DNA of 64,000 nt. It comes from Henricia sp. BOLD:AAB3569. Taxonomy: Eukaryota; Echinodermata; Asteroidea; Spinulosida; Echinasteridae. Positions 22,210 through 34,189 of this stretch are shown here, piece by piece (within the stretch, counting starts at the first letter, position 1; every line of letters begins with the position of its first letter). Location: positions 62,001 through 126,000 of the forward strand of contig JBBELK010000435.1 of the NCBI GenBank assembly GCA_037783545.1, given 5' to 3'. Made by a program: the position numbers and the translations under genes. The notes beneath the pieces are model-generated. The model made no database searches. It was not told where the DNA came from and saw only the letters and a program-made list of their open reading frames with translations.

Positions 22210-23750
22210 AAACAAAATATGAATGGAGGAGATACTAGCCTTTTAAAAAAGGCTGGCCGTTTCACGTATACCACCATTTTAAAAATATTCGTGATCACGT
22301 GGTGTCCGTGGGGACAAACATTACACAAATATCCCGGATGTGTGCGTAAACAAACGTGTCTTATACGCGCGGTAACTTTCCTGACTGTTTGCTGTGAGAA
22401 AATTGCTGTTTTTCCCATTAATTTTCACTTTACTAAGACCTGAAAGACTTACGGATGGGTAGAGGAAACCACTTTGCGGTGTTTGTGTGCAGAAAACACG
22501 GGGAAGTTGTCTCAAAAATAAGTTAATCATGACTTAAATTTGTATATGACGCGAACCATATATGCTTATTATTATGGCTGCATGATCTTGCGTGATCCAC
22601 GCACGTGTTCAATCGCGATATAGTCGTGAGCCTTTTTAGTGAAAAAGTTTGATAAATTCCACACAAATAGTGTGATTCTGGCGAAGGAACATGATTTTTG
22701 GAAGTGAGCAAAATACATTTGTTTCTTTCAAAGAACATTATTTTTGACCAAGATATTTCTGTCATAATGTCCTGCATCTAAGATATTGCTTAATTGGCGT
22801 AGGCCTATACACATGATTTGTTTTCTCTTTTTATTCGTATACTTTGTATATATATAGGGAAACACATCTCACTTTTATTTTTACAACAGAGACTGGTAAT
22901 AAAATATGTGACGGAAATATGTTGGAAACTGAAGTGGACACATCAAAGGAAAATGCAGATTAGTTCACCTTTGCTTCAGGTCATTCTGTACCTAACATAA
23001 GACTAGCTGAAAATATGTTTAACTTCTAAATTTGGATTTCTCCATCAAATCTCCATTTACTGATGCTTGATAAGTCATTTTAAGGAACAATATTAGTACC
23101 TAATAGCCAAATTTTCTATTCGAACCGGAGCTGAGGAAGAGCCAGAACTTGAAACAAAAACGAATAGGCCTACAATTGGTTTATATCAGAACTAAATACT
23201 ACAGTAATACTACACATTATGATTTTTTATTTCAAAAGAAGTCAATTTACAGCCATGTCCTTAAAAATAAAAGAAATTGACACATTTACTTCATAAAAAA
23301 ACTATACCGAAATCAGCATATAATATCGATGTAGACCAATTGCCAAACTGAATTAATTAACACACACAAAAAGTACCAATTCAGCAACGTTTACTCAGTT
23401 ATGAGTATTGTTTTATGAGACCTTATTGCTTGCTTACAAAAAAAGGGATTAAATATAATACAGCAGTTCGATCGTGGTTATTTACAGTCTGTGGATCTCA
23501 AAGCCGTCATCACTAACTATAAGATAGACAGTTGTTTTAACTTTTTCCTAATGGCAAACACATATATTATTTTATTCCCTTCCAAGTATTGGGGAAAGAA
23601 TAGGGTGATCTTCTCAAACTATTTATTGTGGTACAGATTTTATGTACATGTATACAGCTGGTATCAGGCGGAATCTCGATATGGGGATTTTTCCCTTATA
23701 TTTCTTGAGAAAAAACTTTGCAGTTCTTTCATACATGTAGGCCAACTCCA
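22210..23750. other. AT-rich intergenic sequence, nothing recognised
   Basis: I see no conserved protein block, SINE box or long inverted repeat. Open frames are under 130 codons and look random. Confidence 0.4.
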
Positions 23751-24208
23751 TGGTGCCGCTAGTCTTGATGCAAGACCGAATTTACTGTTAGAGTTCGCGA
23801 TCCCCACATTGTTCATTTTAGCCGCCAGAGGGCGTACCTACACTCACAACGTGAACTCGAAAACTCGGTCTTGATTACTCCGTAACAAGAAAGTTCGATA
23901 ACCTTTATGGAAGTGCATGAATAATTAAACAGCAAGGTCAAAAATTATGGGCGCCTGCGTAGAAGAGAAAGCGGTGCCTCCATAAATAGGTCATGTAGGA
24001 TGGTAACTTGCCGTGTACATTTGTACGTGTGCAGTGATTCACCGTGCCGCGCGAAAATGATATCGGGCCGTTTTCGTGGGTTCGACCGTGCAGTGACCGT
24101 TGTGCATGGCCTGCCGAGAAGCGGCATTTCTCGGTACGAGTGCGCGCCCAGCCCAGCCCGGTGACTTCCTGTCCGTGTAGATTAAGACCTAATGCCATGG
24201 CCAAAACA

Positions 24209-24856
24209 TTGGACAATGTTGGACAACAGTGGGACAAAATCAAAAAATCATGAAAATTTCTCTCTCTTAGTTTTTACACCATGGTTTTTACAACCAAACT
24301 AACATTTTACATGGTTTTATAACAATGGAAATCCAGGCTGGGGGCCCAAAATCAGACATGTCAGAATTTTTTTTCTCATTGTTATCATCAAACTTGTTCT
24401 AACATGCATTGTTTATTTTTCATTTAATACAAAATAAAGACGTTTATAGTGGTCGGATATGGAATTCAACCTAAAAATTCAAATTATTTCTGCACTTGAA
24501 GTGAAATATTGAACTAATGAATCAGACAATGTTGACGAACATTTCCTTGGACAATGTTGGACAGCAGTGGGAAAATCATGAACATTTCTTTCTCTCTTAG
24601 TTTTTACACCATGCGTTTTTACAACTAAACTAACATTTTACATGGTTTTATAATAAAATGGAAATCCAGGCTGGGGGCCCAAAATCAGACATGTCAGAAT
24701 TCTATTTCTCATTTTTATCATCAAACTTGTTCTAACATGCATTGTATATTTTTCATTTAATACAGAATAAAGACGTTTATAGTGGTCGGATATGGAATTC
24801 AACCTAAAAATTCAAATATTGAACTAATGAATCAGACAATGTTGACGAACATTTCC
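24209..24856. repeat. Direct tandem duplication (338-bp unit) inside the transposon
   Basis: Copy 1 is 24209-24546 and copy 2 is 24547-24856. Both start TTGGACAATGTTGGACA and end GTTGACGAACATTTCC, and share CAGGCTGGGGGCCCAAAATC and TAGTGGTCGGATATGGAATT. Copy 2 has a small deletion near its end. Confidence 0.9.
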
Positions 24857-25747
24857 TTTTTTTTTTTTAGTTAACCAAACTGTGCAAATTTCCTTCAAGG
24901 GCTTCTGTCCTATCTACAAAGTAGTTTGCTGTTGTTCCCTGGAATTCCTAAAACAGCTTTATATCCACAAAATTCATGGGCCTTCTCAAAGCATTCTCCT
25001 CAAAGCACTGAAAAGGGTGAAATTTTAAACATTTAGTAAACTAATAAATATCAAATTTAAATTTGTTCCATTAAACGTTATTCCAGTATAATTTCGGAGG
25101 CTTATGCAAGCAAGTTGCTCAAATTAATTTTCTGCTTGCTGTAAAAACAAAAACATGCACGAAGAATCAGAAAAAAAGTGTTGTTTCAAATAGGCCGTAA
25201 AAGGTCGATCCTTGGGTCACAACAATTTGCCTTATTTTTTATTGGCCTATATGAAAATTAAATGGGTCATATTTGACTGAAGAAAATGTATAATTGCTTT
25301 TGTAAAACCATGTGGCTTTTTATTTGAGAGACTCCTTTCAATTTACAAAAATTTAATAAGGGCATTTTGAAATTTTGTTAAATCTGCCAAACAATTTATA
25401 ATACTTTAAACATTGTGTACAACGCATGTGATAGTGAGTGAAATTAGTAGTTTTTAAGAAAGTGGGTAGTTCTTCACTCAGATTCACTCCTAAATTTCGG
25501 TTTTTTTCTATCATATCTGAACTAACTGATGCTTGCAAGTCATTTTAGGGAAAAATAGTAGTGGATAACTTCTCTGAAACCGTTTAGCACTTTTTTTTAC
25601 CGAAGCCAATAATATGAAAAGCATGCCATAGTATAGAGGAGAAGAAAAAAATTCCCAGTCGTTTTCTTCCTCTATGCGTAAAGCGATGAAACAAATCGTG
25701 ACCACGCAGAAAATGCCCTAAGAAAATCTCTAAATGCCAGTCTTTGA

Positions 25748-26344
25748 TCATCCTCTTGCAACAGTGCCCCTTTAACGCACTCCCTAACTCCTGCGTACAG
25801 TGGCCCTGTTGAAAAAGGCCCCATTTGGCGGTGGGACTAGCGACAGAAATCTTGTCGCCTCTGCTGGACCAATCAGGACGCTTGCAGTGCATTGTGCAGC
25901 ACGATTGCAGGCATTCAAATGTAACGCGCGCAAATTGTAAACACCGTGCATGCATGTGATACATGTACTCGGTAAGGCTGGCCGTTGTCCGCGTCGGCGA
26001 TTGGCTGCTATTTAAAGCATATTGGGGAATCCGTTCCATTACATTCGTCAGCATGCATCCCTGTTATATTAATTTGAAAAACTGCGGAGTAAATAAGGTT
26101 CGTCGTTTGAAAGTTTGGTAGGAATGGGACAGTCATAAGGAACAGGACCCAATACAATTTCTGGAAAGTATAGAAATTCAATTCTTTTCGGCATAACATG
26201 ACCGAATTGATTAAATTACATCAAAATGACTCGGGCGTGAGTTGGCTCAAGACAACAGCCGGCTCGCTCCACATATGTGCGTGTATTTCCTCAGGGTATT
26301 GCCACGTCGCTTTGCAGAGTAGAAATTCCCTGAGATCTCAGGAT
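25748..26344. repeat. INTS13-upstream-like cargo inside the 3.13-kb transposon
   Basis: This is the homologue of 15832-16377. The motif GGACCAATCA is retained. No INTS13 coding sequence accompanies it: similarity stops about 115 bp before the position that would correspond to the start codon. It is not itself a gene. Confidence 0.82.
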
Positions 26345-26916
26345 GGTCTTTGATAGCCTTTGAACTTTTCGATTCCCAACTTGGAACGAAATGCTTCGTC
26401 TTCACTGGCCGCCCAATCATCACACCCGTTCACGGGTCTAACCCGACCGTACGAGCAACGCAGGCCGGCAAGCGGCAAAGGCCCGGACGGTACGGGCGAG
26501 CCACTGAGTGCAATTAACGCGCAAGATAGCTTTGTCCGTGGACAATGTGTTTGCCTCATATCATGTTTGCCTGCTGACTGCTGATCGATCGATCGATCAG
26601 CGACTGGAAAAGCAGCGACATTTTTATGCACTGTTCTGTCCAGTGTGTACTCTGGGTACCAGACCGACACAGAGCTGTTGTGAATTATGGAAATTAGATG
26701 ACGTCACGCATTTCACCGTGTCACACAAAGGTATGCCAGGAATTCGCTCAGTATTTTGCGAGCGATTTATACGGAATAGGAAAGACTGTCTTTTCGACTG
26801 TATTTCAGGTGCGCCCTCTGGCGGCCAATGGTGAATAGTCTATGTACGTCGTGTATCGCGCGCCAAAAGGCAGTCTTGCCGAAAGACTATGGTGCCGCCG
26901 GCGTTGGACAACTTAA

Positions 26917-27357
26917 AGTTGCACTGCCCGTGTTTGGGCCGATTTGGGCGTACAATTTTTAAAAAAAGTTAAATAGGTATTTTTCTAGAATAGAAAAAGT
27001 AATCAGCTTTCATTTGGTACCAAGAACGTAAAAATCCGTCAAGGATTAATGCCAGTCGATTAAAAACAAGAAATGATTAAATGGCTGGCAGGTCATTTAA
27101 TCGACAGGGTTATGACGTAAATGTACATGGGCGCGTACATGTGTACATTGTACACATACTATGTACATATGAGCGTACGCGCACATGTACAACATGTGAA
27201 GCACGTTTCAAGAAAAAGGCTTGTATCTCCAATTCCCGACGTCGGAAATTTAAGTTTTTGATATTTTTCGTTACAGAGACACGTAAGCTTTCTAAATTCG
27301 TTCGCTTGTGTAAATTAATTTTTTAAATCCTTTCACCGAAACACGGGCAATGCAACT
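26917..27357. mobile_element. TTAA-flanked MITE with AGTTGCA(C/T)TGCCCGTGTTT termini
   Basis: The left terminus AGTTGCACTGCCCGTGTTT is mirrored by AAACACGGGCAATGCAACT. TTAA lies immediately outside both ends (26913-26916, 27358-27361), as in piggyBac or Kolobok elements. The middle is an ACATGTAC-rich palindromic tract. Confidence 0.8.
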
Positions 27358-27445
27358 TTAACAATTTGCTGCAAAAAAAGTTGTTTGCATGGAACACCTC
27401 CCACTACTGATTTTTATAAGAAATATGGGGGAAAATAATACTCTG

Positions 27446-28199
27446 GCAATCACCTTAATACTTCTTATATGAGGTAAATGGGTTCGTCTTCTGGGAAAAC
27501 TGCATCACACTCTTGAATTGTGTCCGCAAGAAACTCCTCAAATCTCTCTCGCGTCACACTTTCGAATGCGATTCGGTGGTGCACCAAACCTACTTCACTA
27601 TAGAAACGGCGAAAGTGACATTGCAATTTCTCCCTCGTTGTCTGTCGACGACTCGTCTTGCAGCCATCCCTCGCGGAGCTGTACCCTGGGAGCGTCGAGT
27701 CCAGACGTTGTAACCTGTCTCGTCAATGAAGACTATAGATGCGCCAGAACACCATGCTGCAGGAACCATTCACCATACTGGACGCGTTGATCAAGAACTT
27801 CAGGTGAATTTCTTGCATCAGGGACGTCCTCCATTAGTGTAATCATCATCCCATCCAAGGCCCTGGCTATAGTATATGGTGGCAGTAGAAACCCGGGGCT
27901 TCTCTGGCAGATGCTCACTCAAACTAGCCTTCATTTGTTGAAGTGTCAAGACGGGATTAGCGTCAAGGATGCTGGTTTCGCATGTCATCATCCATCTTGC
28001 TGTGGGTTGCTCCTCCTCTTGCCAGCGTCTCTCGCCTTCCAGTCCTCAAATATGTTGCAACAATTGATCTTGCTGTGGACTTGTTAATGTTCAAATTGAC
28101 CGCAAGCTCAAGGTAGTCTTGCTCGTTTCCCTCGAAGGCCTCAATCAACCTTTCTCGATCTACCTGGGCCACTCTAGCGTAGCGACTACGAGCTGCCAT
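27446..28199 (-). pseudogene. Broken IS630/Tc1-type transposase
   Basis: The first frame (28199-27963) starts MAARSRYARVAQVDRERLIE and has a paired-like helix-turn-helix (ELAVNLNINKSTARSIVATY). Further frames carry EHLPEKPRVSTATI, then WFLQHGVLAHL, then FIDETGYNVWTRRSQGTAPR, in which the D of FIDE is the expected first catalytic Asp, and lastly HHRIAFESVTRERFEEFLAD. At least four frame changes or stops separate these pieces, and the downstream catalytic Asp and Glu are not visible. It is a dead copy. I could not define its terminal repeats. Confidence 0.8.
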
Positions 28200-28879
28200 T
28201 TCTAGAAATATGCGTGTAAAACTGTAGCGAAAGCTCGTCTTCGATGTACATCGGCAAAGTCACCCAAGTGCCAATAAGTGAACCGTATTTATGCCTTTAA
28301 CATTCCTAAAGAAACAAAAGTTTAACAAAGCGTTTCTTAGTTTGCACAAATTACAGAAATGACTGCCCAAAAAATTAATTTGAATTACTAAAAACACGCC
28401 TCAAAAAGCTCCTGCGAATTTGAATGCTGCTTTGTTGAATTGTTAAATTGAATGATTATTTTGTTAAATCGAATGACGCAACAGTACATTTGACTGGTCA
28501 TAAAACGAAATCAAATGACCCTTTTCAGTTGGCACACAGGGCACTACGTTTGCCATATACGTGCCATAAACGTATACTACAACAACCCTTTTCAGTAGCA
28601 TTCGATTTCGCGCGAAATAGAATAGCGTAGTGGTTAAATTGGCTGCTCATTTGCCGAAATTGACCGAGAAAACCTATATTAGAAAAATATGTTTTATTTT
28701 CAATCGAATATTCGATACGTAAATTTGTTTCTAAGAGTTCGACAAAAAAAGTTGGCTGTAAAATTTATTGATTTTGGCACATCTGAACTCGCAGCCCATA
28801 GGAAGTTACATTAGACTTGGTAATGCCATTTGCCACCTCAAAAAATAATGTGCTCAAACTATAGACTTCATGTTGTACA

Positions 28880-29105
28880 TGTATAGTTGCAAAGCAGTCT
28901 CTCGCCCGAAGAGTTTTTGCAGAAGGGCGGTCGGGTTCTTTCCTCGCCTTTCACCTCTGGCGTCCCGGGTTCGAATCCGGGGCGTGTATGTGGATTGGGT
29001 TTGCAGTCCCTACTTGACCGCGTGGGTTTTCCCCTGGGGCATTTCCTCCCACTTCTAAAAACTGCAACTCCTTCTTCGTCATCTCAAGTTGATAATATAG
29101 TATAG
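28880..29105 (+). mobile_element. tRNA-derived SINE (plus strand)
   Basis: It has a perfect B box in CCCGGGTTCGAATCCGGGG near 28966, followed by CGTGGGTTTTCCCCTGGGGC, CTCCTTCTTCG and an AT-rich tail. This body differs from the SINEs at 30400 and 59345, so it is a separate SINE family. Confidence 0.75.
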
Positions 29106-29126
29106 TTAAAGCTAAAACCGTATAGT

Positions 29127-29158
29127 TGACGACGACGACGTCGACGACGACGACGACT
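29127..29158. repeat. (GAC)n microsatellite
   Basis: About ten GAC units with one CGTC interruption. Confidence 0.92.
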
Positions 29159-29159
29159 T

Positions 29160-30390
29160 CTTCCTAGCTAGCTGGACGACGTTTGGGGTAAAAAAAAGCA
29201 CATATACCGGATGTTCGTTTTGATAAATTCGATTCGTTATATAGGCATAATATCTTTGTTTATCACATACATGTACCGTAAAGTAGTTTTGCGACATCTT
29301 AAAAATATCAAACGATACAAATATGCCACAATAATGTATTACCAAAATTCTTTATTGTTATCACAGTGATTTAATATTTATAGCAGTACAAGTGTTTTAA
29401 GCCGTACCAAAACAAGAATAATGCAGTTTTGGTACAATACTCGGTGAAATAAAGACAAAAGTCAATATTTATAAACTTGGCTTCATAACTATCACATACG
29501 TACTTAGGGGGGAAAGTATTATAAAGTTGGGAAAAACATGAGATCAAACAAAAATTAACACATGATCATCCTCAAAACTAAACTTGTCACCTAAATTGTA
29601 GAGTTGCCCTTAATTACTTGAAGAAGGTCATGTGCTTATTTTAAGCCCTGAAGTACAAACATTAGTGCAGATGGGACACAGCATACACTGGCATACTGGC
29701 TTTTGGTTGTGTGACAACTTCAACATATTTGTTAACACATTTAAACATTGAAATATTAACAAGCATCTGAAAAAAATTACAAAGCAATTTCACTTGTGGA
29801 ATATTTTATAAATCCATGGATGAGATTGAACATTTAAAAATGTTTTGTGCCAAGAGCCCAACTTCATAAAACTTATGCTAAAGCATTTTGTTTATTAAAG
29901 GAAAAACACATTTCCAGTGATCCCGGTTTTTTTTTTACGAGTTGACAAGAAAAACCTTACTGAATGGTACAAAACACCACATGATTTTATTTAAGTCCAA
30001 AATGGTATTTTGTGTGAGAAATTAACAACTGAAGGTGGTTTTCTAAGTCTTTTGCAAAATAATTTTTTACCATTCAACTCGACAACCATGCATGGATTTT
30101 TCAAGTTTTCAGAAGTACATGTATTACTGTTCCTGAAATTCCTACAGGGCAGTTTTATCAACATGGGCTTCTAATAATCACGAGTGGAAATATAACACCC
30201 ATTTTAACAGTTTACCAATCATGTGTTCTACCTTTAAGCCTAGCGAGTGGATTGGAGTGCTTCATTCTTGCACATTCTCTTGCACAGCCGTGTCTTTGCG
30301 CAAACTTGCAGAAATCGTCATTGTTATTGTTTTTGAATGGAGTACCATGGCCAAACTGTTTGGTGCATTGAATTCAAGACCGTGCTTAAA
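29160..30390. other. Intergenic sequence, nothing recognised
   Basis: AT-rich unique-looking sequence. A weak inverted pair, GAGTTGACAAGAAAAA (29940) and ACCATTCAACTCGACAACC (30070), hints at another old fold-back. Confidence 0.4.
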
Positions 30391-30399
30391 ATCTACGGT

Positions 30400-30890
30400 T
30401 GTGGGTTCGAATCCCGGCTGTGACTAGGGTGCGTGTGCCCTTGGGCAAGGCATCTCGCCATAAGTTGCTTCTCTCCACCCAGGAGTAAATGGGTACCTGC
30501 AAGGGTCGCAGCCGTTGGGCGCTTGTGTGTCAGGCTGCCGGGGCTAGCTGCGTACTCCCCAGGGAGTTGTGCCCAATGACCAGGGGCCAATTTCACGGCG
30601 CTGGTAAGCAAAACAATTTGCTTAGCATAGGATTTGTTTGCTTTATTTTGCAAAAATAGATTGTCAGCCAAAATCGTAAGTGATGTGTATTGAAAGGTAT
30701 TTTCCTACTCTTGCGAAGAACACAAGTTGGCGTATAATTTTGGTATGTAATCCATTTTATAAAGCAAATAAATTCTGTGCTAAGCAGCGCCATGAAATTG
30801 GCCCAGGGCGATAATGTGTAAAGCGCATGAGTATCCCGCAGGATAGATATGTGCGCTATATAAGATGACATTATCATTATCATTTTAATT
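30400..30890 (+). mobile_element. tRNA-derived SINE split by a palindromic MITE
   Basis: B box GGGTTCGAATCCC, then CCCTTGGGCAAGGCATCTCG and GTACTCCCCAGGGAGTTG. After the insertion 30583-30804 it resumes with GGCGATAATGTGTAAAGCGC, ATATGTGCGCTATATAAGAT and an ATTATCATTATC tail. Confidence 0.85.
30583..30804. mobile_element. GGGGCCAATTTCATGG family MITE, copy 3, inside a SINE
   Basis: GGGGCCAATTTCACGGCGCT is mirrored by AGCGCCATGAAATTGGCCC. Flanking CAGG on both sides may be a short target duplication, although it overlaps the palindrome. Confidence 0.8.
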
Positions 30891-30899
30891 TTGGTTTAC

Positions 30900-31980
30900 C
30901 GGTATCAATGACTTATTTCTTCAACAGAAAACTCGTGGTCTCACCGTCTGTTTTGGTACTTTTTAAACGAAAATATCGACAGTTGTATACCAAACAAAAG
31001 AAATGCAAAAGTTTTCTCCACTTTTTGATTAAAAAACAGTCAATCTGAGAGTGGAAATGTTCAGCACACTAATGAGCTTTATATGCAGTCGTGCATAATG
31101 AAGCTGCTATGTGAATATTTCGATGTCAACTTAATATAAAAGCAATTTTCAGATTGAACTAAAAATTTGCATTTCTTCTGTTGCTTGGTATACATACATG
31201 TCAACAATTCAAACAGATTTCTTTGCTATACAAAATTTGTTTGTCCAAACCATAGTATTCCTTTATGATGAAGAATACCTATGATGATGCTGAAGCGGCT
31301 TTGCAATGAGTAGTCTTTTCCTAACAATTTTGGTCTCACTAAAACCATTTAAGACTCTCCGAACAAAATTTGTTGTAAAAAATCCTGCAAAAAATACATG
31401 TGCTGTAGTAGCAGATTTCTGGTTAAATAGAAACAAAGGGGGAAATTCACATCCTCCGGAAAATGCAGTTGGCCTATAATAGAAAGGATTGACAAAGCAT
31501 GACAATGCATACAAATTGTTAAGCTAAATTTTCTTATAAATGATAAACGTCAGATTCTTTTATAAGGTTGTCATTTTTTTCTGATATACCATACTGAACA
31601 AGTTGACGTTCCTACACCCACAACCTAAGTATTTTCAACATGTTTTTATGTAGGCCTACCCATCACCCTCTTCACAAGTTACTGATGGAAAAACATTTAG
31701 TATAACTAATTACATACAGTACGTATTATAATTAAAGTTAAATTCAAGTCTACACAACTGATATATTGTTGGCAAAGAAAGCAAGTTTACATGTAATGTA
31801 CACAGATTGGCTTTGACAATTTTTTTCCATTTGCCTTTACAAACGGATGAACCACATACATGGGCATGCACTGGAACGCCTTTAACAATCTTGTTCTTCG
31901 ATGCATAAAAAAATTGTCAGAATTTATACAAAAAGTTTCAATATTCCTCCTCGAAATTTGTTAATGGCAAAATTTTCCAA
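30900..31980. other. Intergenic sequence, nothing recognised
   Basis: No conserved protein block. A possible inverted pair, CAAACAAAAGAAATGCAAAAGT (30990) and TTTGCATTTCTTCTGTTGCTTG (31168), suggests a degraded palindromic repeat. Confidence 0.4.
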
Positions 31981-31986
31981 ATACAC

Positions 31987-32122
31987 AATTTCACAGCAAG
32001 AGACCGTATCGAAAAGCCGCCATCACGTGGGACAGTCTTTGTTCCTTGAGGACATGCATTGTTGCACATACATTGTTGAACAAAAGGTGCCCACAAGATG
32101 GTGGCTATTCAATACGGTCTAT
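31987..32122. mobile_element. GACCGTATCGAATAGC palindromic MITE, copy 2
   Basis: GACCGTATCGAAAAGCCGCC is mirrored by GGTGGCTATTCAATACGGTC. The arms carry CCATCACGTGG and CACAAGATGGTGGC; the latter resembles a YY1 site. Confidence 0.75.
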
Positions 32123-32329
32123 ATGGTAAGTGATGAATAAATGAGCGTGAATTTACATTCCCATGCACTGTAAGGAAAGCATGGGATCCACTGCAATACA
32201 TGTAAAGAATTATATGCGACCACATTCCAACTTTCACAAGATAATCTTAGCTGATGTTGCCCCGACTTTTGTTCATCATTTTCAGAATAAAAACACCTCA
32301 GAATGATCAGCCAAAACAGGCTCACTTAA

Positions 32330-32463
32330 AGGCAGAGTTCGTCAGCAATGCGCGCGTGCCAAATTCGTGCCACGAAATACGCAGCTCCGTGCCATTGCTA
32401 TGTAGCTGCGTATTTCGTGGCACGAATTTGGCGCGCACGCATTGCTAACGAGCCTATGCCTTT
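32330..32463. mobile_element. Palindromic MITE, GCCAAATTCGTGCCACGAAA family
   Basis: AAAGGCAGAGTTCGTCAGCA and GTGCCAAATTCGTGCCACGA are mirrored on the right by TCGTGGCACGAATTTGGCGC and AGCCTATGCCTTT. The same core forms the centre of the 17017-17614 fold-back. Confidence 0.8.
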
Positions 32464-32539
32464 AAATACCCATTTATTTTGTTTGATCTTGTTGGTAATT
32501 TTCAAAGGTTTTCATCCGAATACTCACCCTTCAATTTTG

Positions 32540-32750
32540 CAAGGTTGGATTCACACAGCCTTTTCATGCGTAAATTTGACACGTGTAGTTTTTAGAGAAG
32601 CGGTTTGGCGGGAATTTGGAGTGAAAATCACAGAATCAACTTGGACAGAAAGTATTTTGGTATTCCACTCCAAATTCCCTCCACACCACTTTTTCTGAAA
32701 ATTATGCGCGTTAAATTTACGCAAGAAAAATCTGTGTAAATTCGCCCCAA
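32540..32750. repeat. Fold-back repeat
   Basis: GGATTCACACAGCCTTTTCATGCGTAAATTTGAC is mirrored by GTTAAATTTACGCAAGAAAAATCTGTGTAAATTC. The inner arms share GAATTTGGAGTG and CACTCCAAATTC. Confidence 0.7.
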
Positions 32751-32759
32751 GATATTATT

Positions 32760-33860
32760 CTGAAACACATACAGGGATGTCATGGCAACTTTAAATTGTA
32801 CATCAAATTTTTGCGACATCGGTAATGCACACTGCATGTACGGGGCCTTTATGCTTGTCTGGGTGTTGGGTCACCGCATATAACAGTGCCCCTTTTCCAA
32901 CAATTAAATATCGCATGCCAACACGCAATAAAGAGTTGAAACAAAGATGTCCGTGGTGCCTTTGAAATTCATACAAACCAAGGCGAAGTGACTGCCACCT
33001 TTTGAGATAAGGTATATAGAAAGAAATGTGGGATAGATCTATGTGTACATTTCTTTTGACTGTTTGAGAGGGGTACGTTCACACATGACTGATCAACTTA
33101 TTCATATCAATAGTCATGCCCGAGTCAAAAACGAGACACCCACATTGTGAGAGATTCAGCCAACTTCTGAAATTGGATTCAATCATGACTCGGCCACTTT
33201 TAAAATGCATTCACACTTTAAACGTGAAGGCACATGTTGGAACACGCCCCAATTCGCCGAGTTGTTTTCTTAAAAGTCGTAACCATGTTTTTCCCCTATA
33301 TTTGTTGTTGACAACCAAAGCAATTTTTGTGGAGATTGTGTGTTTTTCAAAATTGGCTTTGACTGTTGTGTGTGGCTGAATCAAAGAGTGTGCTTCTATG
33401 TACACGTACATGCTGTACTGCCTTTATTGTTGTTGGCCGTTTGTACTGCAAACAAAACACCAATATTTGAAATGACGTACTGCAGGGATGTGATTTGTTT
33501 TTCCAGGAATAATCTTTGTCTCATGGTGATGGTTAATACTATAAAGAAATGTTTTCATTACCATTACAAAAATTATAAATCATGAAAATAAACACATAAA
33601 TGCATTTCCAAAGAGATAATTATGCTCAGTATAAATGCTCATGGTGATGGTGACTACTATAATTTTTTTCATTACCATTAAAAAAAATCATAAATCATGA
33701 AAATAAACACAATAGTCATTATTATTCAATTTCACAGCTATTCCGAGTTTTAATATTTTTTAAAGTTTTTCTTTTTATCTGTGCCGTGCACACCTGTCCC
33801 ATAGATACCTTTACAGTAGTGTATGGAGAGCCAAAGCATTTTACCAGTTGCCACACTAGT
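32760..33860. other. Intergenic sequence with a short direct repeat
   Basis: CTCATGGTGATGGT...ACTATAA...TTCATTACCATTA...CATGAAAATAAACACA occurs twice (about 33520-33596 and 33638-33711). No gene is recognised. Confidence 0.5.
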
Positions 33861-33867
33861 AAGAGTC

Positions 33868-34189
33868 ATATGCAGCGCGACATGTGGCAGAGAGACTGCC
33901 CCTACCATTGTTTCCCCATTGTGTCTCAAACATCCAAGGAATTTCTAAGGAACTCCTTTCAGTTTTTAGCCACATATCGTGCTGGGTATAGTAAGTATAC
34001 CCGGCACGATATGTGGCAGAGGGACTCCCCCCTAACGCCCCTATACCTCAACACACCGTTCCCTTTTGTTAACGCACCAATCCCCTAAAAACTGAAAGGA
34101 ATTCCTTGGAAATTCCTTGGATGTTTGAGACACAATAGGGGAACAATGGTAAGGAGAGTCCGTTTGCCACATATCGTGCTGCATATGAT
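33868..34189. mobile_element. Paired copies of the CAGCACGATATGTGGCA element
   Basis: Two elements with GCACGATATGTGGCAGAGGGA-type termini meet tail to tail at 33977-34010. The outer ends are CATATGCAGCGCGACATGTG and CACATATCGTGCTGCATATG. Shared inner blocks are TGTGTCTCAAACATCCAAGG and TTTCAGTTTTTAG. More copies lie at 45249-45440 and 45596-45812. Confidence 0.75.

Larger units (their letters stand above)
23760..26889. mobile_element. 3.13-kb non-autonomous DNA transposon with 9-bp target duplication TGGTGCCGC
   Basis: The termini are TAGTCTTGATGCAAGAC and GTCTTGCCGAAAGACTA. TGGTGCCGC is repeated exactly at 23751-23759 and 26890-26898. A 167-bp relative with the same ends is at 10019-10185. 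A 9-bp duplication is typical of Mutator-like elements; Merlin-type (8-9 bp) is an alternative, so the superfamily is inference. No transposase is recognisable: the longest frame is 156 codons with no family match. The cargo is a 338-bp tandem duplication (24209-24856) and a segment homologous to the INTS13 upstream region (25748-26344). CTCF-like motifs lie near both ends, facing each other. Confidence 0.87.

Noticed and set aside
25584-26054. 156-codon minus-strand frame inside the 3.13-kb transposon as its transposase
   Set aside because: It has no DDE-type spacing, zinc-finger or MULE motif that I can see, and it overlaps the INTS13-upstream-like segment.
30405-30430. Functional tRNA gene at the GGTTCGAATCCC box
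   Set aside because: No complete cloverleaf; the sequence continues as a SINE body with a simple-sequence tail. The same holds for the boxes at 28966 and 59370.
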